A model generated the notes under the pieces. It saw only the letters and a list, made by a program, of their open reading frames with translations. It was not told where the DNA came from and did no database searches. This document shows positions 18,856 to 28,828 of a DNA stretch of 64,000 nt, one piece after another (the stretch's first letter is position 1; every line of letters begins with the position of its first letter). Both the position numbers and the translations under genes were made by a program. Origin of the DNA: Rhodanobacter sp. A1T4 (GTDB taxonomy: Bacteria; Pseudomonadota; Gammaproteobacteria; Xanthomonadales; Rhodanobacteraceae); assembly GCF_014207185.1 (NCBI RefSeq), contig NZ_JACHCP010000002.1, positions 434,001 through 498,000 on the forward strand, read 5' to 3'.

Positions 18856-20145
18856 ATGTCTGCGCTGATCGAAACCTTGAGCCTTCTGCATCCTGTCAAC
18901 CGATCGCTGTCACCGGCGACGCGCATTTCCATGCGCCGGATGATTGGACCGGGGCTGCTGGTGGCAGTGGGCTACGTGGATCCGGGCAATTGGGCCACCG
19001 ATATCGCTGCGGGTTCCAGCTATGGCTACACGCTGCTAGGTTCGGTATTGCTGGCCAGCCTGCTCGGGCTGTTGTTCCAGACCATGGCTGCACGACTGGG
19101 AATGGCTACCGGTGAAGATCTCGCCGCGCTGACCCGCCGCCTGCTGCCACGCTCGTTGACGGTGTCTGCGTGGATGGCCAGCGAGCTGGCCATCGTCGCC
19201 ACGGCCCTGGCTGAACTGGTCGGTGGGGCGATCGCGCTACGGCTGTTGTTCGGGCTGCCGCTGCAGGCTGGTTTGATCGTGGCGGCCATGGGGACTTTGG
19301 CGATCATGGCGCTTTCGCAACGTCGCCAGCGCACGCACGAGTATGTGGTCAGTGCACTGCTGGCCGTCGTCTCGCTGCCCTTTGTCTATCTGCTGATCAA
19401 GGCCAGCCCGGCTGCCCAAGATGTACTGCATGGGCTGGCGTCCAGCGGCGATATTTTTGGCAACCACGGCATGCTGGCCATAGCGCTGGGTATCGTGGGT
19501 GCCACGGTGATGCCGCACAATTTGTTTTTGCATTCGGGCCTGATCGCCGAACGCAGCAAAGAGCTTCCTGCACACGAACGACCCATGGCGCTGCGCGTGG
19601 TCGAAACCGATACGCGCGTCTCGCTGCTGCTGGCCACCCTGGTCAACGCGGCGATGCTGATGGTGGCCGCCGCCTCGCTGGCTCACCTGAGCAGGCCGGT
19701 ACAAAGCCTGGACGATGCCTACCACGCGATTGCCCTGACCCTGGGCAGCGGCGCGGCAGTGATATTCGCCGTGGCGCTATACGCCGCCGGGCAGAGTTCG
19801 GCGATCACCGGCGTATTGGCTGGCCGCATATTGAGCCAAGGCTTTCGCGGCCGAGCAAGCCGTACCTGGCTGCGCGGCATCGCCACGCGCCTGGCCGGCG
19901 TCTGCATCGGGTTCGTGCTGCTCGCCGCCCGCCCCAGGATGGGTGCCGACACCCTGCTGGTACTCAGCCAGTGCGTGCTGGGCGTCGCCCTGCCGTTCGC
20001 TCTGCTGCCGATGCTGATGCTGGCGCGCCGGCGCGACCTGATGGGTCAGTACGGCTTCGGTCGTATCTTTATGGCGCTGGCTGCAGCCGGTACCGCGGTC
20101 GTGATCGTACTGGATGGCTACCTGCTCCTGACTGCCTTCGGCTGA
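18856..20145 (+). CDS. mntH: Nramp-family divalent metal (Mn2+/Fe2+) transporter
   Basis: Proton-coupled importer of Mn2+ and related metals in the inner membrane. The TM1 metal-binding motif DPGNWATDIAAGSSYGY and the TM6 motif ATVMPHNLFLHSGL are both complete, and about 11 hydrophobic segments can be counted. It has 429 residues from ATG 18856. A TTG at 18796 with AGGA just upstream, or ATG 18931, are alternative starts. It interrupts the usual rnhB-dnaE adjacency together with the next gene. The substrate is inferred from family. Confidence 0.88.
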   Translation: MSALIETLSLLHPVNRSLSPATRISMRRMIGPGLLVAVGYVDPGNWATDIAAGSSYGYTLLGSVLLASLLGLLFQTMAARLGMATGEDLAALTRRLLPRSLTVSAWMASELAIVATALAELVGGAIALRLLFGLPLQAGLIVAAMGTLAIMALSQRRQRTHEYVVSALLAVVSLPFVYLLIKASPAAQDVLHGLASSGDIFGNHGMLAIALGIVGATVMPHNLFLHSGLIAERSKELPAHERPMALRVVETDTRVSLLLATLVNAAMLMVAAASLAHLSRPVQSLDDAYHAIALTLGSGAAVIFAVALYAAGQSSAITGVLAGRILSQGFRGRASRTWLRGIATRLAGVCIGFVLLAARPRMGADTLLVLSQCVLGVALPFALLPMLMLARRRDLMGQYGFGRIFMALAAAGTAVVIVLDGYLLLTAFG

Positions 20146-20218
20146 GCGGCAATAAAGCAGCGTTTCAGTACTCCCGACAAGGCGCTACGCTAGCAGCCTG
20201 GACAGGGGAGTTTGCCGG

Positions 20219-20788
20219 ATGCGCAGGATAGTTTTTGCATGGATCATCGCCTTGATTTGCTTCTCGGCGAACGCGGAAATCCAGCCGGGTGCGGTGCCGC
20301 CTGACGCCTTGGGCAAAACGCCCAATGGTGAGATCGTCAGCCTCGCTTCGATGCGTGACAAGGTCGTGGTTATCAGCTTTTGGGCCACATGGTGCACCTA
20401 CTGCATGAAGGAGTTGCCGATACTCGCGGGCTTGCAGAAGCTGGCCACCGAACGCCATCTGCCGCTTCAGGTTGTCTCCATCGATCATAAGGAGGATCGC
20501 GACGTTTTTCTCCGGACCGCCCGCCTATTGCGGCCTCGCCTGCCCGGCCTGCTGATGAGCTGGGATCGTGACGGCTCAATCGGCAAACCGTTCGGCACGA
20601 ACAAGGGCATTCCGGTGATGGTGATGCTTCATCGCGACGGCACTGTGGCCGACGTCCATGTGGGTTATAGCGAAGCCATGCTTGATGACCTGCTTGCCGA
20701 AATAAATACGTTGATGGCCGAACCGTCCGCACTGCCCGCGGCGTCCAGCTCATCCGCTGCGCAAAAAACGATTACCTCGGTGAATTGA
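20219..20788 (+). CDS. TlpA/ResA-like periplasmic thioredoxin-fold protein
   Basis: Probable periplasmic thiol-disulfide oxidoreductase. A signal peptide MRRIVFAWIIALICFSANA precedes a thioredoxin fold with the redox motif WATWCTYC (Cys59, Cys62) and a cis-Pro region GIPVMVML. The protein has 189 residues, and the last ~20 are a Ser/Ala-rich tail. GGGGAG lies about 9 bases before the ATG. The partner is unknown: it could serve cytochrome c maturation or general disulfide reduction. It lies between mntH and dnaE with no obvious functional link to either. Confidence 0.85.
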   Translation: MRRIVFAWIIALICFSANAEIQPGAVPPDALGKTPNGEIVSLASMRDKVVVISFWATWCTYCMKELPILAGLQKLATERHLPLQVVSIDHKEDRDVFLRTARLLRPRLPGLLMSWDRDGSIGKPFGTNKGIPVMVMLHRDGTVADVHVGYSEAMLDDLLAEINTLMAEPSALPAASSSSAAQKTITSVN

Positions 20789-20894
20789 ACGCGGCTCCCG
20801 CCCAGCGCAACGAATCGCGGAATATGCGCGTAAGTCAAACCTTGTCGGTGCGCAATCGGACGGGTAGCCTTCATGGACTCGCCGCGTGAGTTCC

Positions 20895-23800
20895 ATGACC
20901 ACCCGCTTCGTCCACCTGCATCTGCACAGCGAGTATTCGCTGGTCGATTCGACCATCCGCATCAAGGGGCTGGTTGACGCTTGCGTGCGCGCCAACATGC
21001 CGGCGGTAGCACTCACCGACGAATGCAACATGTTCGCGCTGGTGAAGTTCTACAAGGCCTGCAGCGCGGCGGGCATCAAGCCGATCAGCGGCTGCGACCT
21101 GTGGATTTCCGCACCCGACGACCCGCGGCCTTGGCGGCTCAACCTGCTATGCCAGAACCGCGATGGTTACCTCAACCTGTCGCGTCTCGTATCGCGTGCC
21201 TGGCGCGAGGGCCAGCACAGCGGCCGCGCGCTGATCGAAGCTGGCTGGCTACATGCCGATGCAGCACATGGATTGATCGCCCTGCTGGGACGCGAAAGCG
21301 AGATCGGGCGCATTGCCTTGAATCAGGGCATCGATGCAGCACTGGCGAAACTGCAGCCGTTGATGCGCCTTTTCCCAGACCGCCTGTATCTGGAGCTGAC
21401 CCGCTGTGGCCGCGAGGGCGAGGAAAACTGGAACACCCTTGCGCTGGCGCTCGCCGGCGAACTCGATCTGCCGGTGGTCGCCAGCAACGATGTGCGCTTT
21501 CTGCTGCAGGACGACTTCGAGGCGCACGAGGCGCGCGTATGCATCAACCAGGGACGTGTGCTGGCGGATAACAAGCGCCCACGTGATTACAGCAACCAGC
21601 AGTATCTGAAATCGCCAGAGGAAATGGAGGCGCTGTTTGCCGATATTCCCGAAGCGCTGGAAAACACCGTCGAGCTGGCCCGGCGCTGCAATGTCGAGCT
21701 GAAGTTCGGCACGTATTACCTGCCCGACTTTCCGGTGCCTCCGGGGCACGACCTGGCGAGTTACATCCGCGAGCTGTCGCGCGAAGGCCTGCAGCAACGC
21801 CACGCCGCTGTACCGCTGGCCAACGGCCGTACAGCCGCCGACTACCAGACGCGGCTCGAGCGAGAACTGGACGTCATCATCGAGATGGGGTTTCCCGGTT
21901 ACTTCCTGATCGTGGCGGACTTCATCAACTGGGGCAAGGAACACGGCATTCCGGTGGGCCCGGGTCGCGGTTCAGGCGCCGGTTCGCTGGTCGCATGGGC
22001 GCTGAAGATCACCGATCTCGACCCGCTGCAGTTCGACCTGCTGTTCGAGCGATTCCTCAATCCCGAACGCGTGTCGATGCCCGACTTCGACATCGACTTC
22101 TGCATGGATCGTCGCGACGAGGTGATCGATTACGTATCGCGCAAATACGGCCGCGACCGCGTCAGCCAGATCATCACCTACGGCTCGATGGCGGCCAAGG
22201 CCGTGCTGCGCGATTCGGGTCGCGTGCTGAGCATGCCTTACGGCCAGGTCGACAAGCTGGCCAAGCTGGTGCCGCCGCGCCCGCTCGATCTGACCTTGTC
22301 CGATGCGCTGGGCCGTTCGGAAAAATCGAAGAAAGAAACCGATCGCGTCGTCAAGGAATTCTGCGAAGCCTATGAGCAGGATGAAGACGCCCGCGCGCTG
22401 ATCGACCTGGCGTTGAAACTCGAGAGCCTCACCCGCAACGCCGGCAAGCACGCCGGCGGCGTCGTGATCGCGCCCACCGCGCTGACCGATTTTGCTCCGT
22501 TGTACTGCGAAGCGGGCGGCGGCGGCGTGGTAACCCAGTTCGACAAGGACGACGTCGAAGCGGTCGGCCTGGTGAAGTTCGACTTCCTCGGGCTGCGCAC
22601 GCTCACCATCATCGATTGGGCGGTGAAGGCGATCAACCTTCGTCGCGCGAAAACCGACGAAGCGCCGCTAGATATTTCGCAGCTGCCGCTGAACGATCCA
22701 AAGCCTTACGACTTGCTGAAAAAAGCACAGACCATCGCGGTATTTCAGCTCGAATCCTCAGGCATGCAACGCATGCTGAAAGATGCCAAGCCCGATCGCT
22801 TCGAGGACATCATCGCGCTGGTGGCACTGTACCGACCCGGCCCAATGGATCTGATCCCCAGCTTCGTCTCGCGCAAGCACGGCCGCGAGGAGGTGAGCTA
22901 TCCCGACCCGCGCGTACAGCCGATCCTGGAGGAGACCTACGGCATCATGGTCTACCAGGAGCAGGTCATGCAGATGGCGCAGATCGTCGGCGGTTACTCG
23001 CTCGGCGGCGCCGACCTGCTGCGTCGCGCGATGGGCAAGAAAGACGCCAAGAAGATGGCCGAGGAGCGCGCCAAGTTCCGCGACGGTGCGGCGAAGGACG
23101 GTCTGGCTGGTTCCAAGGCCGACGAAATCTTCGACCTGATGGAGAAGTTCGCCGGCTACGGCTTCAACAAGTCGCACGCCGCGGCCTACGCGCTGGTCAG
23201 TTATCAGACGGCCTGGTTGAAGGCGCACTACCCCGCCGAGTTCATGGCCGCCACGATCTCGTCGGACATGGACAACACCGACAAGGCGGTGATCTTCCTC
23301 GACGAGTCCCGCGCCATCGGGCTCACCGTGCTGCCGCCGGACGTCAACGCGTCGGACTACATGTTCGTCGCGGTAGGGCCCGACACGTCATCCAATAACT
23401 CACGCCAAAGCGCTCGCACGATCCAATACGGCCTCGGCGCGATCAAGGGCGTGGGGCAAGGCGTGTGTGAGGCGATCGTGACGGAACGCCAGAACGGTCG
23501 TTACACCGACCTGGCCGACTTTTGCCGACGCGTCGATCCGACCAAGCTCAACCGCCGCGTGCTCGAGGCGCTGATCCATTCCGGCGCACTGGACGCACTG
23601 GCGCCCACACGCGCCAGCCTGATGCTGCAGTTGCCTGACACCATCAAGGCTGCCGAGCAGCATCTGCGCGATCGGCAGTCGGGCCAGAACGACATGTTCG
23701 GCGCGGCCTCGGGCGCGCTGACACCGGTGGTGCACATCGACCTGCCCACCGCGCCGGAATGGCCGCTGGAGCAGCTGCTGCAGGGTGAGCGCGACACGCT

Positions 23801-24467
23801 AGGTCACTACTTGTCCGGCCACCCGACCGACCCGTGGAAAGACGAACTGGCACAACTGTCGACCTGCCCGCTGGGTGAGATTTCCGTGCGTTACCAGCCG
23901 CCCAAGCCGCGCAAGAACGACAATGACGACGGCAACCGCTTTCGCCGTGGCCCGGACACGCCGTGGACGATCGCCGGCATGGTTACCGCCGTGCGCAAGC
24001 GCGGCGACAGCGACGCGTTCGTACGCATCGAGGACGGTACCGGCAGCATCGAAGTGAGCTTCTTCGGCGAGCTGTATCAGCAGATCGCGCCGCTGTTGAC
24101 CCGCGACGAAATGCTCGTCGTCGAAGGTGGTTTGCGCATCGACGATTTCTCCGGCGGCGGCTTCCAGATTCGTGCACGCAGCGCGACCTCGCTGGCCGAC
24201 GCCTGCCGCAAGCACGCACGCCTGCTGCAGCTGAAATTGAACGGCGTCAAACCCGATTTCGTCGAGCAGCTCCAGCATGCGCTGGCCGGCTATCGCGGCG
24301 GCCGCGCCACCGTGGTGCTGCACGGCTACCACAACCAGAATGCGCAGGCCGATCTGGAACTGAGCGACGCCTGGCGCGTCGACGCGATACCAGCGTTGTT
24401 GCGTACGGTACGCGCGCTGCCAGGCGTGCAGGCGGTACGGCTGCGTATCGTCAAGCAGGCGGACTAA
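20895..24467 (+). CDS. dnaE: DNA polymerase III subunit alpha
   Basis: Replicative polymerase catalytic subunit. It has about 1190 residues, full length for the gammaproteobacterial type. The PHP domain starts at once with HLHLHSEYSLVD. Two catalytic Asp residues are in PDFDIDFC (about residues 396-402) and the third in the FDKDDVEAVGLVKFDFLGLR region. The beta-clamp-binding motif QNDMF precedes the OB-fold (WTIAGMVTAVRKRG). The start is ATG 20895; a GTG nine bases earlier is possible. It is separated from accA by the antisense yajD gene. Confidence 0.97.
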   Translation: MTTRFVHLHLHSEYSLVDSTIRIKGLVDACVRANMPAVALTDECNMFALVKFYKACSAAGIKPISGCDLWISAPDDPRPWRLNLLCQNRDGYLNLSRLVSRAWREGQHSGRALIEAGWLHADAAHGLIALLGRESEIGRIALNQGIDAALAKLQPLMRLFPDRLYLELTRCGREGEENWNTLALALAGELDLPVVASNDVRFLLQDDFEAHEARVCINQGRVLADNKRPRDYSNQQYLKSPEEMEALFADIPEALENTVELARRCNVELKFGTYYLPDFPVPPGHDLASYIRELSREGLQQRHAAVPLANGRTAADYQTRLERELDVIIEMGFPGYFLIVADFINWGKEHGIPVGPGRGSGAGSLVAWALKITDLDPLQFDLLFERFLNPERVSMPDFDIDFCMDRRDEVIDYVSRKYGRDRVSQIITYGSMAAKAVLRDSGRVLSMPYGQVDKLAKLVPPRPLDLTLSDALGRSEKSKKETDRVVKEFCEAYEQDEDARALIDLALKLESLTRNAGKHAGGVVIAPTALTDFAPLYCEAGGGGVVTQFDKDDVEAVGLVKFDFLGLRTLTIIDWAVKAINLRRAKTDEAPLDISQLPLNDPKPYDLLKKAQTIAVFQLESSGMQRMLKDAKPDRFEDIIALVALYRPGPMDLIPSFVSRKHGREEVSYPDPRVQPILEETYGIMVYQEQVMQMAQIVGGYSLGGADLLRRAMGKKDAKKMAEERAKFRDGAAKDGLAGSKADEIFDLMEKFAGYGFNKSHAAAYALVSYQTAWLKAHYPAEFMAATISSDMDNTDKAVIFLDESRAIGLTVLPPDVNASDYMFVAVGPDTSSNNSRQSARTIQYGLGAIKGVGQGVCEAIVTERQNGRYTDLADFCRRVDPTKLNRRVLEALIHSGALDALAPTRASLMLQLPDTIKAAEQHLRDRQSGQNDMFGAASGALTPVVHIDLPTAPEWPLEQLLQGERDTLGHYLSGHPTDPWKDELAQLSTCPLGEISVRYQPPKPRKNDNDDGNRFRRGPDTPWTIAGMVTAVRKRGDSDAFVRIEDGTGSIEVSFFGELYQQIAPLLTRDEMLVVEGGLRIDDFSGGGFQIRARSATSLADACRKHARLLQLKLNGVKPDFVEQLQHALAGYRGGRATVVLHGYHNQNAQADLELSDAWRVDAIPALLRTVRALPGVQAVRLRIVKQAD

Positions 24468-24490
24468 GGTCGACGCTTCTGCAGCCTTGA

Positions 24491-24874
24491 TTATTTTTTG
24501 CCGCCACGCTCCATCATCGCTTTCAAGTCGGCAAACGGATTGCCGGTGGCTGGCGCCACCTCTTCCTGCACGCTGTAACCCGCGCCGCGCACATGGTCGA
24601 TGTGGCGCGAATGCTCGTTGTCATGGCAGTACACGCACAGCAGTTCCCAGTTACTGCCGTCAGCCGGGTTGAAGTCGTGATCGTGGTTACGGTGATGCAC
24701 CGTAAGTTCCGAGAGATTGACCCGGGTGAACTCACGCGCGCAGCGGCCGCAGATCCACGGATACATCTTCAGCGCCCGCTCGCGGTAGCCGAGCTCGCGC
24801 TGCTCGGCATTGCGCCGCGCCTCGGCCACGATGCGGTCGAGCTTGTTATGGTCGATAGGTGGTTGGATCGGCAT
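24491..24874 (-). CDS. yajD: YajD-family HNH nuclease
   Basis: Small HNH-fold protein of unknown substrate. The zinc pair is WICGRCAREF and LLCVYCHDNEH, flanking the HNH core ELTVHHRNHDHDFNPADGSN. It ends NPFADLKAMMERGGKK, closely like E. coli YajD. The ATG at 24874 gives 127 residues; two further in-frame starts lie upstream (ATG 24898 and one at 24973), but the family begins near this point. It is antisense between dnaE and accA and convergent with dnaE, 23 bp apart. Confidence 0.88.
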   Translation of the reverse strand: MPIQPPIDHNKLDRIVAEARRNAEQRELGYRERALKMYPWICGRCAREFTRVNLSELTVHHRNHDHDFNPADGSNWELLCVYCHDNEHSRHIDHVRGAGYSVQEEVAPATGNPFADLKAMMERGGKK

Positions 24875-25006
24875 GGTCGGGTCCAGCGAAAAGCGCATGT
24901 TGGCGCGGACAATAGCGTAATCGGTTGGCGTCTGGTGCCTGCCTGTCCGTCGAATTTCAACTCTTGTCGCCATACGGCGCCGTTCTCGCCCTTACGCGCG
25001 TAACGG

Positions 25007-25012
25007 TATACT
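25007..25012 (+). promoter_or_regulatory. Possible -10 element for accA
   Basis: TATACT at 25007-25012 lies 29 bp before the accA ATG in the yajD/accA divergent region. TTCTCG at 24983-24988 is a poor -35 at 18-bp spacing. Position supports it, but sequence support is weak. Confidence 0.3.
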
Positions 25013-25041
25013 GCGCCGCTCTATGTAACGAAATGTCGCGA

Positions 25042-25998
25042 ATGAACCCCAACTTCCTCGATTTCGAACAACCGATCGCCGACCTGGAAGCGAAGATCGA
25101 AGAGCTTCGGCATGCCAGCCAGGGCCAGGCGTTCAATATCGAGGATGACGTCAGCCGGCTGCGCGAGAAGCTGAAGATCAAGACGGCGGAAATCTTCCGG
25201 AACCTGAATTCCTGGCAGATGACCCAGCTCTCACGCCATCCGGCACGGCCGTATACGCTGGATTACATCGGTGTGATCTGCGAAGAATTCCACGAGCTGG
25301 CTGGCGACCGCATGTATGCCGAGGACGCCGCCATCGTTGGCGGCCTCGGTCGCATCAACGGCCGGCCGGTGGTGATCATTGGCCACCAGAAGGGCCGCGA
25401 CACCAAGACCAAGGTCCGCCGCAACTTCGGCATGCCGCGTCCCGAGGGCTACCGCAAGGCGCTGCGCCTGATGAAGATGGCTGAGCGCTTCCATCTGCCG
25501 CTGCTGACCCTGATCGACACCCCCGGCGCCTACCCTGGCGTGGGCGCCGAAGAGCGCGGCCAGAGCGAGGCGATTGCACGTAACCTGATCGAAATGGCTG
25601 GCCTGAAAGTGCCGATCATCTGCACGGTGATCGGCGAAGGCGGCTCCGGCGGCGCACTGGCCATCGGTGTCGGCGACCGCACGCTGATGCTGCAGTACTC
25701 CACCTATTCCGTCATCACGCCCGAAGGCTGCGCCTCGATCCTGTGGAAAAGCGCCGACAAGGCACGCGACGCCGCCGAAGCCATGGGCATGACCGCACCG
25801 CGCCTGCTCGAACTGGGCCTGATCGACAAGGTCGTGCGCGAACCGCTGGGCGGCGCCCACCGCAATGCCCGTTCGATGGCCGTGCGCCTGAAAGCCGTGC
25901 TGCTCAACCAGCTCGACGAGCTCGAAGCACTGCCCGTGAGCGATCTGCTCGAACGGCGCTACAAGCGCCTGCGCAGCTACGGCGCGTACCAGGAATAA
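25042..25998 (+). CDS. accA: Acetyl-CoA carboxylase carboxyltransferase subunit alpha
   Basis: Alpha chain of the carboxyltransferase half of acetyl-CoA carboxylase, making malonyl-CoA for fatty acids. It begins [19 protein letters not shown], matching the family start, so ATG 25042 is preferred to ATG 25033. The carboxyltransferase core shows [19 protein letters not shown] and [18 protein letters not shown], the oxyanion and CoA-binding glycine loops. The length is 318, as in E. coli (319). Malonyl-CoA from this step could also supply the KAS III-like enzyme at 36.3 kb; that link is inference. Confidence 0.98.
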   Translation: MNPNFLDFEQPIADLEAKIEELRHASQGQAFNIEDDVSRLREKLKIKTAEIFRNLNSWQMTQLSRHPARPYTLDYIGVICEEFHELAGDRMYAEDAAIVGGLGRINGRPVVIIGHQKGRDTKTKVRRNFGMPRPEGYRKALRLMKMAERFHLPLLTLIDTPGAYPGVGAEERGQSEAIARNLIEMAGLKVPIICTVIGEGGSGGALAIGVGDRTLMLQYSTYSVITPEGCASILWKSADKARDAAEAMGMTAPRLLELGLIDKVVREPLGGAHRNARSMAVRLKAVLLNQLDELEALPVSDLLERRYKRLRSYGAYQE

Positions 25999-26003
25999 CC
26001 CGC

Positions 26004-26390
26004 ATGGCAGGCGTGCGCGGACTGGATCACATCAATCTGCGCGTACCGCTAGAGCTGCTCGAACCGGTACGCGCGTTCTACATCGACCTGATTGGCCTGC
26101 ACGACGGCCCGCGGCCGCCGGTCGCTTCCGGCTCGCACGGTTACTGGCTTTACGCCGGTGATGCGGCGGTGCTGCATCTGAGCACCGGCAACGCCGGCGG
26201 CTCGGTCAGCCAAGGCAATGGGTATTTCAGTCACGTCGCATTCGCCTGCACCAATCTGGCGGCAACCCGCGAGCGGCTGGACGCAGCGGGGATCACCGCG
26301 CGAATCCAGGTGCTGGATGAGGGGCATCAGGTGCAGATCTTCGTCGTCGATCCAGCGGGCATCACGGTCGAGCTGAACTTTCGCCGCTGA
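26004..26390 (+). CDS. VOC-superfamily (glyoxalase/bleomycin-resistance fold) protein
   Basis: Single-chain protein of 128 residues built of two beta-alpha-beta-beta-beta units: GLDHINLRVPLELLEPVRAF at the start and the C-terminal QVQIFVVDPAGITVELNF. Metal-ligand candidates are His in GLDHINL, His in FSHVAFA and Glu in VELNF, consistent with a metal-dependent lyase or dioxygenase-like enzyme. The substrate cannot be told from sequence. It follows accA by 5 bp and is probably co-transcribed. Confidence 0.85.
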   Translation: MAGVRGLDHINLRVPLELLEPVRAFYIDLIGLHDGPRPPVASGSHGYWLYAGDAAVLHLSTGNAGGSVSQGNGYFSHVAFACTNLAATRERLDAAGITARIQVLDEGHQVQIFVVDPAGITVELNFRR

Positions 26391-26463
26391 GTTTCGCTGG
26401 GTACAAACCCGGACAGACACAAGCAGCGCTACCATCGAAGCACCCAACACCGCGGGAACCGCC

Positions 26464-27204
26464 ATGGCCAACGACACCACCAAGCTCGCCGTACTGATCG
26501 ATGCGGACAACGCGCGGCCGGCGATCGTCGAAGGCCTACTCGCCGAAGTGGCCAAGTACGGCACCGCGCACGTCAAACGCATCTACGGTGACTGGACCAA
26601 GCCCGACCTCAACGGCTGGAAGGAAGTGCTGCTGCGGCATTCGATCCAGCCGATTCAGCAGTTCCGCTACACGGTAGGCAAGAACGCGACCGACTCGGCC
26701 ATGATCATCGACGCGATGGACCTGCTGTACACCGAGCGCTTCGACGGTTTCTGCATCGTCTCCAGCGACAGCGACTTCACCCGGCTGGCTTCGCGTATCC
26801 GCGAATCGGGACGCATCGTCTATGGCTTCGGCGAAAAGAAGACGCCGGAGCCTTTCCGCACTGCCTGCGACAAGTTCATCTATACCGAAGTGCTGGCAGG
26901 CTCCGCCGAGGCTGTTTCCGACAGCGCGCCGAAGAAACGCTCCGCCAAGGAACTGCGTGGCGACACGCACCTGCTCAATCTCCTGCGCCATGCGATCGAG
27001 GCAGCCTCGGATGACACCGGCTGGGCCGGGCTCGGCGCCATCGGCAGCATCATCAACAAGCAGTCGCCCGACTTCGACTCGCGCAACTACGGCTACGCCA
27101 AACTCAGCGGACTGGTCAATGGCCTCGGCCTGTTCGATACCGAAGAGCGACATATCGGTAACGGCAAACATTTCTACGTGCGCCCCCACGTCGGCAAGAA
27201 ATGA
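26464..27204 (+). CDS. NYN-domain (LabA/PIN-like) protein with C-terminal LOTUS/OST-HTH domain
   Basis: Likely RNA-targeting protein. The N-terminal NYN/PIN-like domain (about 1-140) has the acidic residues of a metal-dependent nuclease: VLIDADNARP, DSAMIIDAMDLLY and VSSDSDFTRLASRIRE. The C-terminal half (about 160-246; LRHAIEAASDDTGWAGLG and RNYGYAKLSGLVNGLGLF) resembles the OST-HTH/LOTUS fold, which binds structured or G-quadruplex RNA. It has 246 residues. Its stop overlaps the tilS start as ATGA, tying it to a tRNA-modification gene. RNA substrate and activity are inferred. Confidence 0.86.
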   Translation: MANDTTKLAVLIDADNARPAIVEGLLAEVAKYGTAHVKRIYGDWTKPDLNGWKEVLLRHSIQPIQQFRYTVGKNATDSAMIIDAMDLLYTERFDGFCIVSSDSDFTRLASRIRESGRIVYGFGEKKTPEPFRTACDKFIYTEVLAGSAEAVSDSAPKKRSAKELRGDTHLLNLLRHAIEAASDDTGWAGLGAIGSIINKQSPDFDSRNYGYAKLSGLVNGLGLFDTEERHIGNGKHFYVRPHVGKK

Positions 27205-28502
27205 GCGATACGCTGCGTCAACATCTCGTCGCCGCGCTGGCGGATGCGCCATCGATACCACTATGCGTCGCCTTCAGCGGTGGCCCGGACTCCACGGCGT
27301 TGCTGCACGCGCTGGCGCAGCTGCCCGAGGCACGAGCATCTGGCCTGCGCGCACTGCATGTCGATCATCGACTGCACGTGCAAAGCACAGCCTGGGCGGA
27401 ACACTGCCAGCGCTTTTGCGCCACGTTGAATCTGCCGTGTGAGGTGCTGCGCGTGCAGGTCGATGTCGGCAAAGGTCTGGGGCTGGAAGCGGCTGCGCGC
27501 CATGCCCGTTACGATGCGTTAGCCGAGAAATTACATGCCGGCGAACGGCTGCTGCTCGCCCATCATCGCGACGATCAGGCCGAAACCGTGTTGCTGAAAC
27601 TGCTTCGCGGCGCGGGTCCGGAAGGCCTTGGCGGCATGCAGGCGCTGCGCCCGTTCGCCCATGGGCTGCTCTGGCGACCACTGCTGGCGCTATCGCGGAA
27701 ACAGCTTCGTGACTATGTGGATGCACACCAGCTGCCCTGCATCGACGACCCTTCCAACAGCGACACCCGGCTGGCGCGCAATCATCTGCGCCTCGAGATT
27801 CTGCCACGGCTTACGCGACACTGGCCGCAGGCGGTGGATTCGATCGTGCATAGCGCCGCGCTTAGCCGCGCTGCCGCTGATGCGCTGCAAGCACAATGGC
27901 TGGCGGCATTTGATGTACTGCGCGATCCGGCCACGGACAGCCTGGAAGCCTCCGGCTGGCTGGCACTGCATCCTGCGCTGCGCGAACCCCTGCTCGACTA
28001 CTGGCTGCACGCACGCGGCCTGCCCGCACCGACAACGGCGCAACGCCAGCAGATCGAATACCAGTGCGGTGCACGCGCCGGCCAACAGCCTTGCATCCAG
28101 TGGTCTGGAGCTGAATTGCATATCTGGCGGGGACGGCTGTGGGCCATATCGCCAAGATCAATGATCGAAAACGACTGGCAAACCCACTGGCACGGCGAAC
28201 CGTTGAAGCTACCCGATGGCGGCACGTTGTCGCTGGTCGATGCCAATACGCATCTGATCGAACCACTGCATGTGCGCCTGCGCCAGGGTGGCGAACGCAT
28301 CAAACCCGCCGGCGATGCGCATACACGCGAGCTGCGCGACCTGTTCCAGCAGGCCATGATTCCTCCATGGCGACGCCTCGGCGTGCCGCTGCTCTATGCC
28401 GGCGATGAAATCATCGCCGTGGCCGACCGCTGGATCACGGCACGTGGCAAGGTGATCTTCCAGCAGGCCGGCACGCTGCCCCGCTGGTTGCCACCGCGCT
28501 GA
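27201..28502 (+). CDS. tilS: tRNA(Ile)-lysidine synthetase
   Basis: Adds lysine to C34 of the CAU-anticodon tRNA-Ile so it reads AUA codons. The PP-loop SGGPDS is at residues 26-31. HHRDDQAETVLLKLLRGAG and the substrate-binding TilS and TilS_C domains (HLRLEILPRL, then GERIKPAGDAHTRELRDLF near the C-terminus) are present. The length of 433 matches E. coli. It is translationally coupled to the upstream NYN-LOTUS gene by a four-base overlap. Confidence 0.97.
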   Translation: MSDTLRQHLVAALADAPSIPLCVAFSGGPDSTALLHALAQLPEARASGLRALHVDHRLHVQSTAWAEHCQRFCATLNLPCEVLRVQVDVGKGLGLEAAARHARYDALAEKLHAGERLLLAHHRDDQAETVLLKLLRGAGPEGLGGMQALRPFAHGLLWRPLLALSRKQLRDYVDAHQLPCIDDPSNSDTRLARNHLRLEILPRLTRHWPQAVDSIVHSAALSRAAADALQAQWLAAFDVLRDPATDSLEASGWLALHPALREPLLDYWLHARGLPAPTTAQRQQIEYQCGARAGQQPCIQWSGAELHIWRGRLWAISPRSMIENDWQTHWHGEPLKLPDGGTLSLVDANTHLIEPLHVRLRQGGERIKPAGDAHTRELRDLFQQAMIPPWRRLGVPLLYAGDEIIAVADRWITARGKVIFQQAGTLPRWLPPR

Positions 28503-28576
28503 CTGCATCACACGCAGGTGCTTTCGGACCCTCTACAGATTGATTCCGCGCTGACACTCGGTTAGCGTTGCTGCCC

Positions 28577-28828
28577 ATGGCCAAGACCGCTTCCGTCAAA
28601 ACCCCGCCCGCCGTGGATTTCGAGCATTCACTGGATGAGCTCGAACAGCTGGTTGCGAAGATGGAAGGCGGCGAGCTGAGCCTCGACGAGTCGCTGGCCT
28701 CCTTCGAACGTGGCATCGGCCTGTATCGGCACTGCCAGCAGTCGCTGGAAAAAGCTGAATTGCGTGTTCGTCTGCTGCTCGACCCCGATGCTCCCGATAG
28801 TGCCGAACCGTTTGAACCCGAACTCTGA
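28577..28828 (+). CDS. xseB: Exodeoxyribonuclease VII small subunit
   Basis: Small subunit of the single-strand exonuclease VII, which binds the large XseA subunit (not in this window). It has 83 residues with the family core [33 protein letters not shown] and [15 protein letters not shown]. The ATG at 28577 is used; a TTG at 28568 is in frame. The xseB-ispA order is the conserved arrangement upstream of dxs in many proteobacteria; dxs is not here. Confidence 0.95.
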   Translation: MAKTASVKTPPAVDFEHSLDELEQLVAKMEGGELSLDESLASFERGIGLYRHCQQSLEKAELRVRLLLDPDAPDSAEPFEPEL

